From Syngnathus acus (Eukaryota; Chordata; Actinopteri; Syngnathiformes; Syngnathidae), in assembly GCF_901709675.1 (NCBI RefSeq), contig NC_051089.1, positions 62,001 to 126,000 of the forward strand: a stretch of 64,000 nucleotides of DNA, written 5' to 3'. Below, in pieces: positions 1 to 11,599 of the stretch. The notes beneath the pieces are model-generated. The model searched no databases, was not told the DNA's origin, and saw only the letters and a program-made list of their open reading frames with translations. Position numbers and translations under genes: made by a program. Numbering within the stretch: the first letter of the stretch is position 1; the number at the start of each line of letters is the position of its first letter.

Positions 1-3000
1 CTGCTTCCGGAACCAGTCCATCATGTGACCCGTGTGGCCGCCGTGGCCGCAGCCGAGGCAGAAGTGGGAAGAGCCCCGCACGGCCACGTGACACACCACA
101 CACTGGAAGCTCAGGCGCTTGCAGGCCACGCACTGAGTGCCGCGACTGGGACTGCCGCAGTGGCAGCATAGCACGCACAACTCTGGAAACACAAGGCACC
201 GCGACAAGGAAGTTGCCGTCGGCTCATGACTAAAGGAAGATGGACGGGAAGTTTGCGCGTCTGTGAAAGGGGCAGGAAACCAAGCACAGGCGGCCACGTA
301 CCGACACCTTGGTGCGGCTCGGGCGGACAGGAAGCGAACTTGAGCACGTCGGCGCGCTTGTCTCGCAGGTCCCACCGATAGAGAATTTCCGCATAGCATT
401 TCTTAAAGTCATCAAACTGCGGCGTGTTGGTCGGGTCCAAAAGTCTGCGGGCAAGCACGAGCGACATCATAAACTCTATTTTGGGGGAGGGGTTAGGGCG
501 CTTTTACCTTCGGTTCATGTCGTGCCGCTCACGCTCCCGTTCCTTTGGCTCGACGTGTCCCCGGCTGCCGTGGCGGGCGTCTTCGGGGGACTCGCTGCGG
601 CCAAGAGCCTGTTCCGGCTGTTCCCGACACGCAAACGCCATAGTCGACTCGCTCGAGCCGGCCTGAACAAAAGTCACATGACGTCACCCGCTGCGCCGGC
701 GTGACCTTTGCGTTTTCAGTTGCTTACGTGACGGCCCTAGACCATGTGACATCAGACAGGTCTGCAAATGGAGTGGGCGGGTCCATACTTACAAAACGCG
801 CTTGGCGTGCCTGCGGCGCAGGGTGCGTCACTTCCACGTTGGCGCCCGAGTCTGTAAAGACACTGCATAGCATGGCGAGAGTCTGCACGTCACTCATGTG
901 ACTGTAGTGCTCTACGCTGAGTAGGGAAGGGGAGGGAAGGGAAGGGTTAGGACGTCCTATATTCCCGTCTGATCGTGACAAGATAGCAGGTTGGTGCTGA
1001 CCATTATCCGTCGGCGGCAACTCACAGCGTCTCCAGCAGGCGGCGTCCAAATGGATGACTGGCCCAGGGTGCGTCTGCGTCAGGGTCCGAATCGGGACTC
1101 AGGCCTCGACCGGTCGCCGCCGAGGCCAGAGCCCACACCTGAAGGCGCGCGCAGATTTACATCCTACGCGTTGCCGTACACGTTTACTGGCACGCGCGGC
1201 ATCTTCCCATCCCGTACCTTGGCCACGTCACGACGTCCGACGGCCAGTGCAGCGGCGGCGTTCTTCTGGCACGTGTCCTCCGTGTCACTCATGTTCAGGC
1301 TGTGGACAACAGCAAGTGTTGGGACGAATAATTACGCCTCACATTTCAATAGCACTTCTCTGGACCCTCACAGACGCACAAGGTGTTCTTTCTGATACCC
1401 TCGGGTTGACTGTCAGCCGGAAAGACGTGACATCATTTGCATTGGCGCTCCACCCACTCACATGTAATTCTCTCCCAGAACTTTGTGAACGGGCAGCAGG
1501 CAGGAGATTTCCTGGATGATGACCTTCCCCGCCAACTTGATGGAGCGCCCCCCGCAGTCGGCACCGTCCCTTTTGCTCTTGAAGCGCCGAGATTTCTGGA
1601 GGACGCATGCACGCACGCACGCACGCACAGACGCTCACTTCAACACTCCAAACAGCCACCTGCGTGTGAACGCGTTGTGTCTCGCGTGTGCGTGCATATC
1701 ACCCGCTCTTTGTAGTAGAAGGAGGAGATGGAGACGGTGTCTTTGTCGGCCCGAGTGGGGCTGCCGCTGTAAAGTCGGAGCGTGTTCTGCGACTCTGCGC
1801 GAATCTTCATGGGCGTCAAGACGCCGCTGTGGTAGGCCGACAGCGCCGACAGCGACCTGACAGGCGTGGGATATGCGCATTACGTATTCACGCCGGCGCC
1901 GAAACATGCAGCTAGGTCACTACCTGGGCGTGGGCTCGGTGGGCGGGGCCACGCGGTGCATGCTGATTGGCCGGGTGAAGTAAACCAGACACCCGGTGCC
2001 ACAGAAGCGAGCGCCCGACGTGCGCGGGAAGGGAATGTTGGCATCCTGCAAACACAACGCCCGCCGCACAAACAGCAAGGTGTCGAGTGTGTGGGCAGAT
2101 CGTGTTTTGCAAAGCAATTTCTTGACGGCCAGAGTCTCGTCGATGTCGCGGCCGAGCTGTGCCAAACCCCGCCGAGCTCACGCAAACGGGCCACGCGACC
2201 CTCGGTGGCGGCTCCGGATGTCTGCCCCGCCCTGCTTACCTGGTAGGACCCGTAGGTGTTGATGACTCGCGGAAAGGCCTGCAGCGTCGGAGCCACGGGA
2301 TTGGACAGCACGAAAGGTCTTGAGGACGGGCTGTCCTCCTGTGAAGAAGACACGCACGAAAAGGCGCCTTTCTAATACGTCGATCCGTTCACTTTTTGGG
2401 TTGGGACCTTATTTTTGGAAGAAAAAAAAAATAAATAGCCAAGGGTTTCCTATCTTAGCGTCTTCTCACCACGACGGACTCCAGGCAGGACACGAGCTTC
2501 CGGACGCAAGGTTCTAGACAGTTTTGGTTCCTCTTCACCTTCTGCAGGGACACATCACTCAAGACCTGAAAGACGAGACGCACGTGAGGACGCGGCAGGG
2601 ACGCAGCGCCTCGAGGAGTGCGTCCTACTTTGTGGATCTTTGTCTTCATGGCGGCAGAGATGCTTGTCGGAGAGAGGAACTGAAAGGTAGGGGCGCTGTT
2701 GTTGGGATATTGTCCCGGGAACTTCATGAGCAGGCGGACCTGATGAGTCCCGAAGTGAGCCGACACTACGCAGCTGCAGTTCACCGCGTCCATCTAAAAA
2801 TTTTTTTTAAAAATCCCAGTCAGAATAAACAAACGGGCGTCTGCGATCGCTGCCTTTGCATCGGCTCTCACCTCCACGTTGACATTCCTGATCTGCAGGT
2901 TGACCAGGGAGAATTCCTGTTGGAGCGTTTGAGCCAGGCCGGAAGACGCCGTCGAGTCCCGCCCGCCGTCTTGATCTGGGGATGGAGCGCAGGTGTGAGC

Positions 3001-6000
3001 AAATCCATCTTTCAGAGGTGTCCGACGTTCTCGTCGAGCAACAATGAGGAGCCGCAGCCCTGTCCCGACTGAGCTCCGGTTTGAGATGGAGTGTCGTTGT
3101 TGCCATCACTAACGACCGCTTTCAGTCTGCCAAAGAAAAGACATCCCCAGGAGGGGGGAGCGGCCAGGAGGGGAGAGCGGCCAGGCCAGGAGGGGTCCTC
3201 AGCTGGGAGGCGGAGACAATGCGTTAGAACGGCATCCAAATGACTAATTTCTGTATTAAACCGCTTTTCTACGGACATCCGTGGCGGTAGCCGTCCAGCG
3301 GTGATAGCGACGCCCCTAAGCGCAGAGACGGCAGCACAATCAATGCTTTCAAACGATGCCGCTATATCAGGCCAGCTCTAGCGTAAGCCCAGGGCTTTTG
3401 TGTCTTCTTTCCCCGACAAGCCAAACCGTCCCATTTAGCAAAGCCATGGCAGGACCCATGGGTCCGGTGGAAGACACTCAACCGCCTGAGAACAGGCAGA
3501 TCAAAAGCTGCTATTGCCAGATGGGGCTACAAAACCGCCCCAACCCTCTGTGAATGCGGAGAAGAGGACCAGACGATGCATCACTGCCTTGTCTGCCCTC
3601 TACTAACCAACCCCTGCATCTTAAAAGATCTCGCTGAATTCAATGACAACGCAAAAGACTGTGTAAAGACATGGGAAACTGTCATCTGACTAGCACTTCA
3701 AAGACACGAAAAGAAGAAGATGGCAGGATGGCAATTAGCCAGGAGCGCTTCCTCCCGACACGAGCGGACGGGATGTACGTGCGTCACCTTGAGGATGAGG
3801 CCCGACGAGAATTCTGGCGCGCTGTCCGTCAGAATCGGTGGACGTCAGCGTCTTGTCCGACTCCACCATGGCTGCCGCGCCGTCCGCCAGCTCGTCCGGC
3901 AGGTCGCTCAGGCACAGCTGCAGCGCAACGACCACAATGACGGCGGTGAGCAATGGCCGCGGCGGCTACAGGGGCCGCTCGGTTGCGGGGTCGAGGTTGA
4001 CCTTTTGGAGCTGCGGGTCCACCCTCCAGATCCTCAACGTCTGATCTCTGGACCACGTCACCAGCTGGAAGTCTTTGCAACCTGACAAACAAGCACAGCC
4101 GTCGACCAGTCAGCTTTCAGGTGAATCAGAAAAGAGTTAGGGTTAGACCCTGTCCCTGTCCCTGTCAAAACTTGCTGTTTAGAGTTCTTGACTTAGGAAG
4201 CTGTCAAGAAGCAGTCCTTCCATCACAGAGTTCAGCTAATACTTCTGGAAGGCGTCAACGTGCGCGTGTGGGTAATGCGCGTACGTGCGTGACCTTCCTT
4301 TTGCGGCCTCCACTGGAACTCCAAGATGACGTCGTCATGTCCCACGAAGGCGTGGACAGGACTGTTCAGGTCCAGTGTGGACCACAGGAGGAGACTGTTC
4401 TCGCGCCGCAGCTGAGGAACCATAACTGTGACCAGCCCATTGGAGAAGGGCTGAAATATGCACGCACATAATAAACACACACACACACGTACACAATAAA
4501 CACACTTGTGCGTTCAACAAACAGACTGACAGACAGAGACATGAGCATTTGCAGAAAAGTGACAAGCACGGCGTCCTAACCGTGTATCGGGCCTTCCACA
4601 CGGGAACCTGACATGACAAGATGTTCAAGTACTTCCTGGGCTGGCGGTAGTCCCAAAACTGCACAAACACACACATGCGCACGGACCAGGTGACAAACGG
4701 GAATGCGTCGTGCGCGCGTGTCAGTGCGTGCGTGCCTCTAACCCTGACAGAGTTGTCCTGACTACTGGTGGCCAGGATGAACTCGTGCTCCGGGTGCCAG
4801 TCCAGCCCGTGGATCTTGGACAGATGCGCCGCCACATATTCGCACGCCGTGTTGGGTTTCTGTAAAGATGCGCGCGTGCCCACTTTAGCACAGAAGAGCC
4901 ACTTGAGTTTGTCAGCGTGTTGGCTGGCACGCTTGCGCCACCTTACCCGTCTGTCCCAGATGCGCACGTCCCCGTCATGACTGGAGGCCAGCACGTCACG
5001 GCTCCTGCGGTTCCACTTGACCTGAGAGGCGCCGGCTGACCGCAACAAACACAGCTGAGTGAAAAAGGGCCTTCCGGACGTGCTCGCTCAATGGAGTGAC
5101 AAAAGTGTCGCTGCCATTTGTTTGTTTGTTTGCACTCACCGACAGCAGACAGTGCCACAGCAGGTTTGCGTGTGTCTCTGTAAGGACAGAGGGACAAGGA
5201 CAAGCAAGAACAACAACAACAACAAAAAAGGCTGCGTGAGCTAATGCAAAGCAAGTTAACGCAACCTTCTCACCTGATGTCCCAGATGTACATATACGTG
5301 TCCACCGAGCTGCTAACCAGGAACTCGGCTTCGAAGCACGACCAGTCCAGATCGCTGAGCGAGCGCACCCGTCGCATCAAGTCACGTGTTGCGAAAGAAA
5401 AACATATCATGAACTTTGTATCAGATGACGTCAAACACGCTCGCGTGATCCCGCCGTGACCTCACGTGACATCACAACTTCCTCAAGCAACACGTGGCAC
5501 CACACTGTGACATGATCTCACGCGTCATCACACGATGCAAATGATCCGCGCAGCCTACGAGGTCACGCACCTGATGACTCGTGTGTGGCCTGACAGCGAC
5601 GTGTGGACACTTCCTACGCCGTCCTTCCACGAATACAACTCCACGCGTTGGTTGCTCTGGAAACAATGGACACAAAGAGGCACAGAGCAAGCGATAGCAA
5701 AGCGACGTCAGGCTCGGGCGGCGGCGGTCGGGGGAAACGGACCGAGGCGGCAAAGACGTGCGCCTGAGAGCGGTGGGGGTTCCACTGGACGGTGCCCACG
5801 TCCCACTTGCTCTGGCGAGACATCTTCTTGGCCAGCTCCGACGGCGCCTCCAGGTTGACCACGTACAGGAAGCGGCGCCTGGCGGGAAGGGCAGCCCATA
5901 AAAAAGGCCACGTTGTGGCAAGTGCCGCATCCCCAAACCTGGCCGATCCACGGCCACTCGAAAGCTTGCGTTCTCGCCATTGTTAGGATTGCTGATTCTG

Positions 6001-6852
6001 CCCGTCTATGACTATCGTCAAAATGCAACTTGCACCCTAACAGCAAAACAAAAGCGAGGTGGTAGCTGCTTCTTTTGATTTGGGACGCAAATATGTCAAT
6101 CGCAGTACAGCCATGTGGTTCTTTTTTGAGGAGTGGGTCTGCTCCGTGTTTGAGAATTCAAACATATGAAGACACTCGTTTGTTCATTCAGTCACTACAA
6201 AAGAGACGTGTTGAACTATTTTGGCCTTCTTGAAAAGGGCCTTTTTGTCGTCACCATGCACCTGTACGCTTCTAAACGGTAATGGCCACCCGGGCGACAT
6301 CGTCCCTGATGTCGGTCGCCGATGTCTGTCGCCAATGTCGGGCTTATTTTTAAGACGGCAGGCAAGCAAGCGCCACCACGTTCGGCGAGGGACTTACCCA
6401 GAAAGCACGGCGTGCGAGCCCAGGCAGTCCACGGACATGGTGGTCGCCTGGCAACACAAGACGTCAACGTGTTGACGGGAGGCCGTATTTCACACAAGTG
6501 TTGCGAAGCCTATCGAAGCCCGATGTGACACGCTGCCAATTTAAGAACTACAATCGATTTATTGCCGTTGTCTAAGAAAGGTAGCTTTACAACCAACATT
6601 TTTTTTCCGGTGCGTCGATGCAACATAAAACAAATGGTACTACTAACAATTAAAACTCAATGTGGAAAAGCATATACAACGTGGCGTCTACAAACTACCG
6701 ATGCATTTTGACCTCTAGAGTTATTCAAATGGTTCAAAAACGTTGGTCGGCACGTACGAAACCTAGTGCGAGTTAGAAAAAGCACCACACGATCGCACCT
6801 GCGCGTCTCGAAACTCCAACACCACATTCTCGCTGCTCCAGCGCGCCGCCAT
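1..6852 (-). CDS. WDR59: WDR59, GATOR2 complex subunit (3' end outside window)
   Basis: WDR59 is a WD40 and zinc-domain subunit of GATOR2, which activates mTORC1 at the lysosome in response to amino acids. I traced 25 exons on the minus strand: 6852-6799, 6447-6398, 5878-5743, 5656-5571, 5354-5274, 5177-5140, 5035-4947, 4859-4743, 4658-4581, 4450-4294, 4081-4002, 3917-3788, 2975-2872, 2793-2629, 2565-2470, 2338-2240, 2045-1924, 1856-1703, 1595-1462, 1299-1218, 1138-1026, 916-793, 662-508, 444-302 and 182-1. All phases agree. The protein starts MAARWSSENVVLEF. WD40 signatures include SHDGDVRIWDRR and LATSSQDNSVRFWDYR. An RWD-like segment (KFPGQYPNNSAPTF) follows. The last exon has a Cys/His-rich zinc module (CCHCGSP...CVACK...CVVCH...CLGCGHGGHTGHM) and is cut at a codon boundary by position 1. 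The linker before the LLDPTNTPQFDDFKKCY segment looks much shorter than in human. Family-level identity is very secure; weak donors such as 5742 are less certain. Confidence 0.96.
3436..3689 (+). mobile_element. 3' fragment of a non-LTR retrotransposon ORF2, inside a WDR59 intron
   Basis: An open frame on the plus strand, antisense to WDR59, reads WVRWKTLNRLRTGRSKAAIARWGY and then a Cys/His knuckle, LCECGEEDQTMHHCLVCPLL. It ends WETVI and a TGA at 3687-3689. This layout (basic helix, C-x-C-G...H-H-x-x-x-C, short tail) is typical of the C-terminus of I/Jockey-group LINE proteins, downstream of the reverse transcriptase. No reverse transcriptase remains, so the copy is 5'-truncated and dead. 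The exact clade is not decided. The 5' boundary is approximate. Confidence 0.75.
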
Positions 6853-6883
6853 CTTGTTGGACCGACCCGGACGTCAACAATTC

Positions 6884-6893
6884 GTCACGTGAC
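6884..6893. promoter_or_regulatory. Palindromic E-box (CLEAR/USF-type) 32 bp upstream of the WDR59 ATG
   Basis: The sequence is exactly GTCACGTGAC. This is the consensus bound by TFEB/TFE3/MITF (CLEAR element) and also by USF1/2. WDR59 acts in the lysosomal amino-acid pathway, so TFEB-family control is plausible, but that is inference. Confidence 0.65.
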
Positions 6894-7248
6894 AAAAATC
6901 CCCTCGTAATGCCACGCCCTGTCTGGGAGGCATATGGGTCTCGGGCTTTTCATACATATGGGTATCTGCTTTCCTACTGGCCCTTTTTCTTGTCTTGAAT
7001 GGAAGAAAGATTTTCGAAGCATACCGTATAGCCAGGTGTCGGACGTCCTCAACAAACTAACCGCAAGAAAATTCCGCGAGTTCGGATGTTTTGAAGCGTG
7101 CTCATGGGATGCGACTGTTTGAGACTCCCGGTTCAAGACGGCGGCCATTCTGCACGTCCCTCCAATTCTCTCGCCCACCTCAGGCTTCATATGTGGTGAA
7201 AACTGGGTCGGTGTCGAAAAGAACTCCGCAGTAAGCGTTGTTCTAGTT

Positions 7249-7461
7249 CAGGGGTGGGCAATTCCGGTCCTCGAGGGCCGGTGTCCTGCATGTTTTACAG
7301 GTCTCCCTGCTGCAACAACCTGATTCTAATGATCAGGATTGCTATCCAGCATCTGCAGACTTTGCTAATTATCTGACCATTTGAATCAGGTGTGTTGCAA
7401 CAGGGTGACGTAGAAAACATGCAGGACACTGGCCCTCGAGGACCGGAATTGCCCACCCCTG
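7249..7461. mobile_element. Non-autonomous hAT-like element (MITE)
   Basis: The 213-bp element has long terminal inverted repeats. The left end begins CAGGGGTGGGCAATTCCGGT, and the right end is its near-perfect reverse complement, ending ACCCCTG. Flanking 8-bp target duplications are TTCTAGTT (7241-7248) and TTCGAGTT (7462-7469), one mismatch apart. An 8-bp duplication with CAGGGGT ends is diagnostic of hAT transposons. It has no coding capacity. Confidence 0.88.
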
Positions 7462-8030
7462 TTCGAGTTGAATCTGAGACCGGAGGAAGATAAAAGAATA
7501 TAAATGTATTGAATGGAATTTACTGTGCTCCAATAAACAAAACAAAACTAAATGATGGTGTTGCTTCGCTACCCAGCGCTGCCGCATGTTTCAGAATTTG
7601 ACAATTTCAGAGTCGTTGCTTTTTGCTCAACCTAAACGTGATTTAAGGCGCCGCGAGATTATCTTTAGTCACGTGACAAGGGGCGTTTTGGGAGCCGTCA
7701 CACTGACGCCCGTGCGCGACTCTGCCAGGGGACGTGTTCGGAGAGGGTTCGCCGAGCTCCCGCATTTCCGAACGTAGCAGCACTGGCGCACCGCGTCTCC
7801 AGTCAGAGTGCCGAGTGCACGCACTAGCACTCCGTTTTTGGTGTACTGGTTGAATTTCCATACGGCTAAATTGAGCAAAGCACTGAATTTCCGAGCGGTC
7901 TCGTTTTGACCTAGTGCGCGCAGAGTGAAGTTTCGAACGCGCCCAAATTGCATTCGCAAATTGAACGGAATCTTCACGTGGTAAGAACGTCTTTTCTGAT
8001 TGGCCGAACTACGACTGTCGCTGATCCAAG

Positions 8031-11000
8031 ATGGCGCAGCCCGGAGTGGAGCATGTCGTCGCAGACGCGGGAGCTTTTTTGCACAAAGCTCCTCTCCAGG
8101 TGGCCTTTTCTCCAGTTAACCTACAGAATACAAACTTTGCCGATGTCGATCTTATTTGAGGCAACTTCGACCGGACAAGATCTTATTTATCACCGCGGAG
8201 AAACGTGGGTCTCATGAACCAGATGACGCCACAGCTAGCGACGTATAGACTTCCCATTCCCAAAACATTTTGTCGTAAATACATGATACGACATCGACTA
8301 GGCTACTTTGCACCTACAAGATTACACCACTTTTGTCGTAAATACATGATACGACATCCACTAGGCTACTTTGCACCTACAAGATTACACCATAACTACT
8401 GGATTCAATTTAGAATTGTTGTCACTATACATAAGATACTGGTACTAAAATGATACATGGCAAAAATGCAAAACATTAGTAAATACAGTACAATGAAAAT
8501 TACAACTTCAATTTAGTTTCATCATTCATCTTAGGACACTCACAAAAAGTGGTACTGAACCGTTTTTGATCATTGCAGACCGGTACTGGTACAGATATCT
8601 CGTGCCCCACCACTGGATTACATGGCAACTCGTGGATGGCGTCGCAACCATTACATGGCACCACGACTACGTGGAGTAAAACAAAGATGAGATTTATGCG
8701 GCTATCGCTATATTGTGTAGCGTGACTGGGGGCGGGGGGCAAGAACTGGATCGCAATGAATTGTAACTTCATTCGTATCTTGAAAGGCGGCAAGGGGACG
8801 CGAGGGTGATGAAGGTGACAGCGACGGACATTTGACGATGCGTTTCAGGACATTGGGAAGAACGTCTACACGCTGAGGGAGGTGGTGGACGAGATTCGGG
8901 ACAAAGCTACCAGGAGGAGTCTGGCCTTCCTCCCGTACCAGCTCAACCTACGGCAGCCTGCGGCCCAACACGTCCGATTGGGTAGTGGCGCCGGCGGGGC
9001 AAGGGGGGTCTGCGTGGACTGACGGCGCCTTTGCGGCTCCCTCAGTGACTGATTTCTCCAAGAAGACGGGGGATTACCCCAGCCTGTCACCCACCGACAT
9101 CAAAGTTTTGGCGCTTACGTTGCAACTGGAGGAGGAACACGTCGGGACGGGACATCTGCGCAAGGAGCCCCGCCACCAGGTGTGATCCCCGAGCACGGCC
9201 TCAACCCCGCCCCCACTCTCCGACAGCCTTTCGTTTGTCGTTTGCAGGTGGATGTGAGCGACACGCAGCGCCACCCGGAGACGCCCGTCAATGTGGCGGG
9301 ATTCTACTTCCCTTCCAAGGTCAGAGATCATCTTTGGCCTGCTCGGCGCTCGTTGAGCACAATTCCCAAATGTTTCCCGTTTTCTGTCTGCAAAAACAAT
9401 GATGATGATGATATCCAGTACATGGCAGCGCAACTATTGGCTTCGGTCAGTAGAAAATTAAAATAACACGGTAACTATTCTTAACACCGCACGTAAACTC
9501 AGAGTTGGTCATAATAGTCAAGGTTCTGCACCAGCACAAATTTTCTCTTGAAATACGTAACCCCGCTAAAAAGGGGGAATTGATGCAATATGAGTAATTA
9601 AGTTACGAGCGCGCTTACGGCCCGAAGTCATTTGAGCTACCTATGTTGCGTTGTTGACGGGGACAGGAAGTAGCCAAGCTGTGGCGTCGTCGTCGTCTTC
9701 TTCTTTTGTCAGGGTTCTGAACGCAAACAGGAAGTGAGGAGCACGCCGGTGTCGCCTGAAACGGAAGCGGACAACTTCAACAGCTTCCTGTTCTGGAGGC
9801 AAACGCCGGCCCCCGTTGACAACCACCTGTTGGCTTTACTGGTCATTACAACACTCATTAGCTCAGCTCGTAGGGCTTAGCCGGAACGGCTCAATGATGC
9901 TTTTTTTGTCATAGGAGGAAGGTGCCATGCAGGAAGTCACCGGGGAAGAGGAGGAGGAGGAGGAGGAGGAATGGGAGGGCGATGACAACGAAAGCGGAGC
10001 TTGGATCACGCCCAGTAACATCGGGCAGATGAAAATAGACTCCTCTGATTGGACGGCAGATGCCCAGGTCAAAGTTGGATGTCTGACCACAGACTTTGCC
10101 ATGCAGGTGAGGTAGAGGTGTTACCATGGCGACCGCACACACCATCGTGCCACTCGAACCCATTCAGCGCACAATTCGTGTGGCCTTTCACCACCATTCG
10201 CCCTGTGGCGACTCATAGCTCATCACACCACTCGCCGTGTAACTGGCCACATGACTCATCGGTTAATTCAACATGTAACTGATAGAGCTTGATGCGACTC
10301 TCACCCTGTGACTGAAAAGCTGCAACTAGTACGACTGGCGTCACACCACATTTCTCACTCAGCGTGCATCTCGCATAGCTCACGTGACTGTGTGTAACTC
10401 GTGCGGACAACTCACCATGTGACTGGTGTGGGCAGAACGTTCTGATCCAGATGGGGCTCCACGTGGTGTCGCTCCGCGGAATGTTAATCAAACAGGCTCG
10501 GAATTACATCCTCAGATGTCACGCTTGCTTCACGTGAGTATCGTACACACGTATGCGCAGGCTGGCTTGCTTGACGGGAAGAGAGGTTCATGGTGTTGAA
10601 AGCATTTGTGCATGCATGCGTCTGCGTCAGGACCACCAGCGACATGAGCAAACAGTTTTGTCCAAAATGTGGCAACCGAACGCTCAAGAAGGTCAGCGTC
10701 AGCGTAGACGAGGACGGACATGTGCACATGCACTTCTCTAGCAACCCCAAAGTGCTCAGTGCACGTGGCCTCAGGGTAAAACAAACGGACACACACAAAA
10801 CATGCACAGGAGGACATGAAACAGTCCCACCAACACACGACAAAGTATACGCCACCTGAGCTAACCAACGGCCTCGTTGTTGTCGCTGTTTGCTTTCCGC
10901 GTTCGCAGTATAATTTGCCGCTCCCGCGGGGGGGTAAGCACAGCCAGAACCCGCACGTGTGCGAGGACCAGCGCTTCCCTCAGCAACGTCTGTCCCGAAA

Positions 11001-11175
11001 AGCCCGCCAGAAGACGGATGCGTGGGACCCGGACTACGCGGCCGGCGGGGCGTCACCTTTCTGCCAGAACGACATCTACAGTCGTGCCGCCAACCTCAAG
11101 CTCCGAGACGCCGACTGCGGCGCCGGACGCCGCAGAGTCAACCCTAACGCCGCCCGCAGAAAGTACAACAAATGA
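8031..11175 (+). CDS. NOB1: NOB1, endonuclease of 18S rRNA maturation
   Basis: NOB1 is the PIN-domain endonuclease that cuts 20S pre-rRNA at site D to finish the 18S 3' end in cytoplasmic pre-40S particles. Exons: 8031-8099, 8849-8981, 9046-9179, 9248-9319, 9713-9841, 9915-10106, 10436-10533, 10631-10775 and 10909-11175. They total 1239 nt and give 412 aa, the remembered human length. The PIN domain opens with VEHVVADAGAFL, whose Asp is catalytic, and continues FSKKTGDYPSL. An acidic run of Glu precedes GAWITPSN and VGCLTTDFAMQN. The zinc ribbon is CHACF...FCPKCGNRTLKKVSV. The C-terminus carries the conserved GAGRRRVNPNAARRKYNK. It is head-to-head with WDR59 and its stop lies 425 bp from the SNRPA1 stop. 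No canonical AATAAA was found just downstream. Confidence 0.97.
8268..8392. repeat. Two-copy 63-bp tandem duplication in NOB1 intron 1
   Basis: Two adjacent 63-bp copies start with TTTTGTCGTAAATACATGAT at 8268 and 8331. They differ at one or two positions only, so the duplication is recent. Confidence 0.9.
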
Positions 11176-11556
11176 GCTGCCTACTATGCCCCGTCCGGGT
11201 CGGTCCGATTGAAATTAATTCCACAGTAATTGGGGATTCACGCTTTGCATTGGCTTTGCAGTTGTTTAAAATCTCATTCAACCTGAAATTGACTCCCTCT
11301 CGTTTGTTACAAAGTGTGGAACATGACAGCAGGGGGCGCCTTATTGTTACACAGCTTGACGGAAGCTCACTGCCATGCTTGACTAGTCCCTCCCTCCAAA
11401 AAAGGCATATCTTACAAACCTCCATATAAATAAGTACATGCATATACGCACATAAGTACAACTAGTCCACTAGAACAGCTTGACGCGTCAATTGACGCGC
11501 ATTTCAACTTTGTGTCATGACTACTTAATACGCGTTTGTAGGAAAAATCTGACTCA

Positions 11557-11562
11557 TTTATT
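11557..11562 (-). terminator. SNRPA1 polyadenylation signal
   Basis: AATAAA on the minus strand lies 38 bp beyond the SNRPA1 stop codon, which implies a very short 3' UTR. Confidence 0.7.
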
Positions 11563-11599
11563 TAATCTGGTCAAACTAAAAGTGAAGACACAAAAGTGA

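Larger units (their letters stand above)
6853..8030. promoter_or_regulatory. Divergent WDR59/NOB1 intergenic region
   Basis: The start codons of WDR59 (minus) and NOB1 (plus) are 1.18 kb apart, so both promoters lie here. Two perfect GTCACGTGAC palindromes sit at 6884-6893 and 7668-7677. A hAT-like element at 7249-7461 splits the region. No further gene is visible. Confidence 0.7.
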
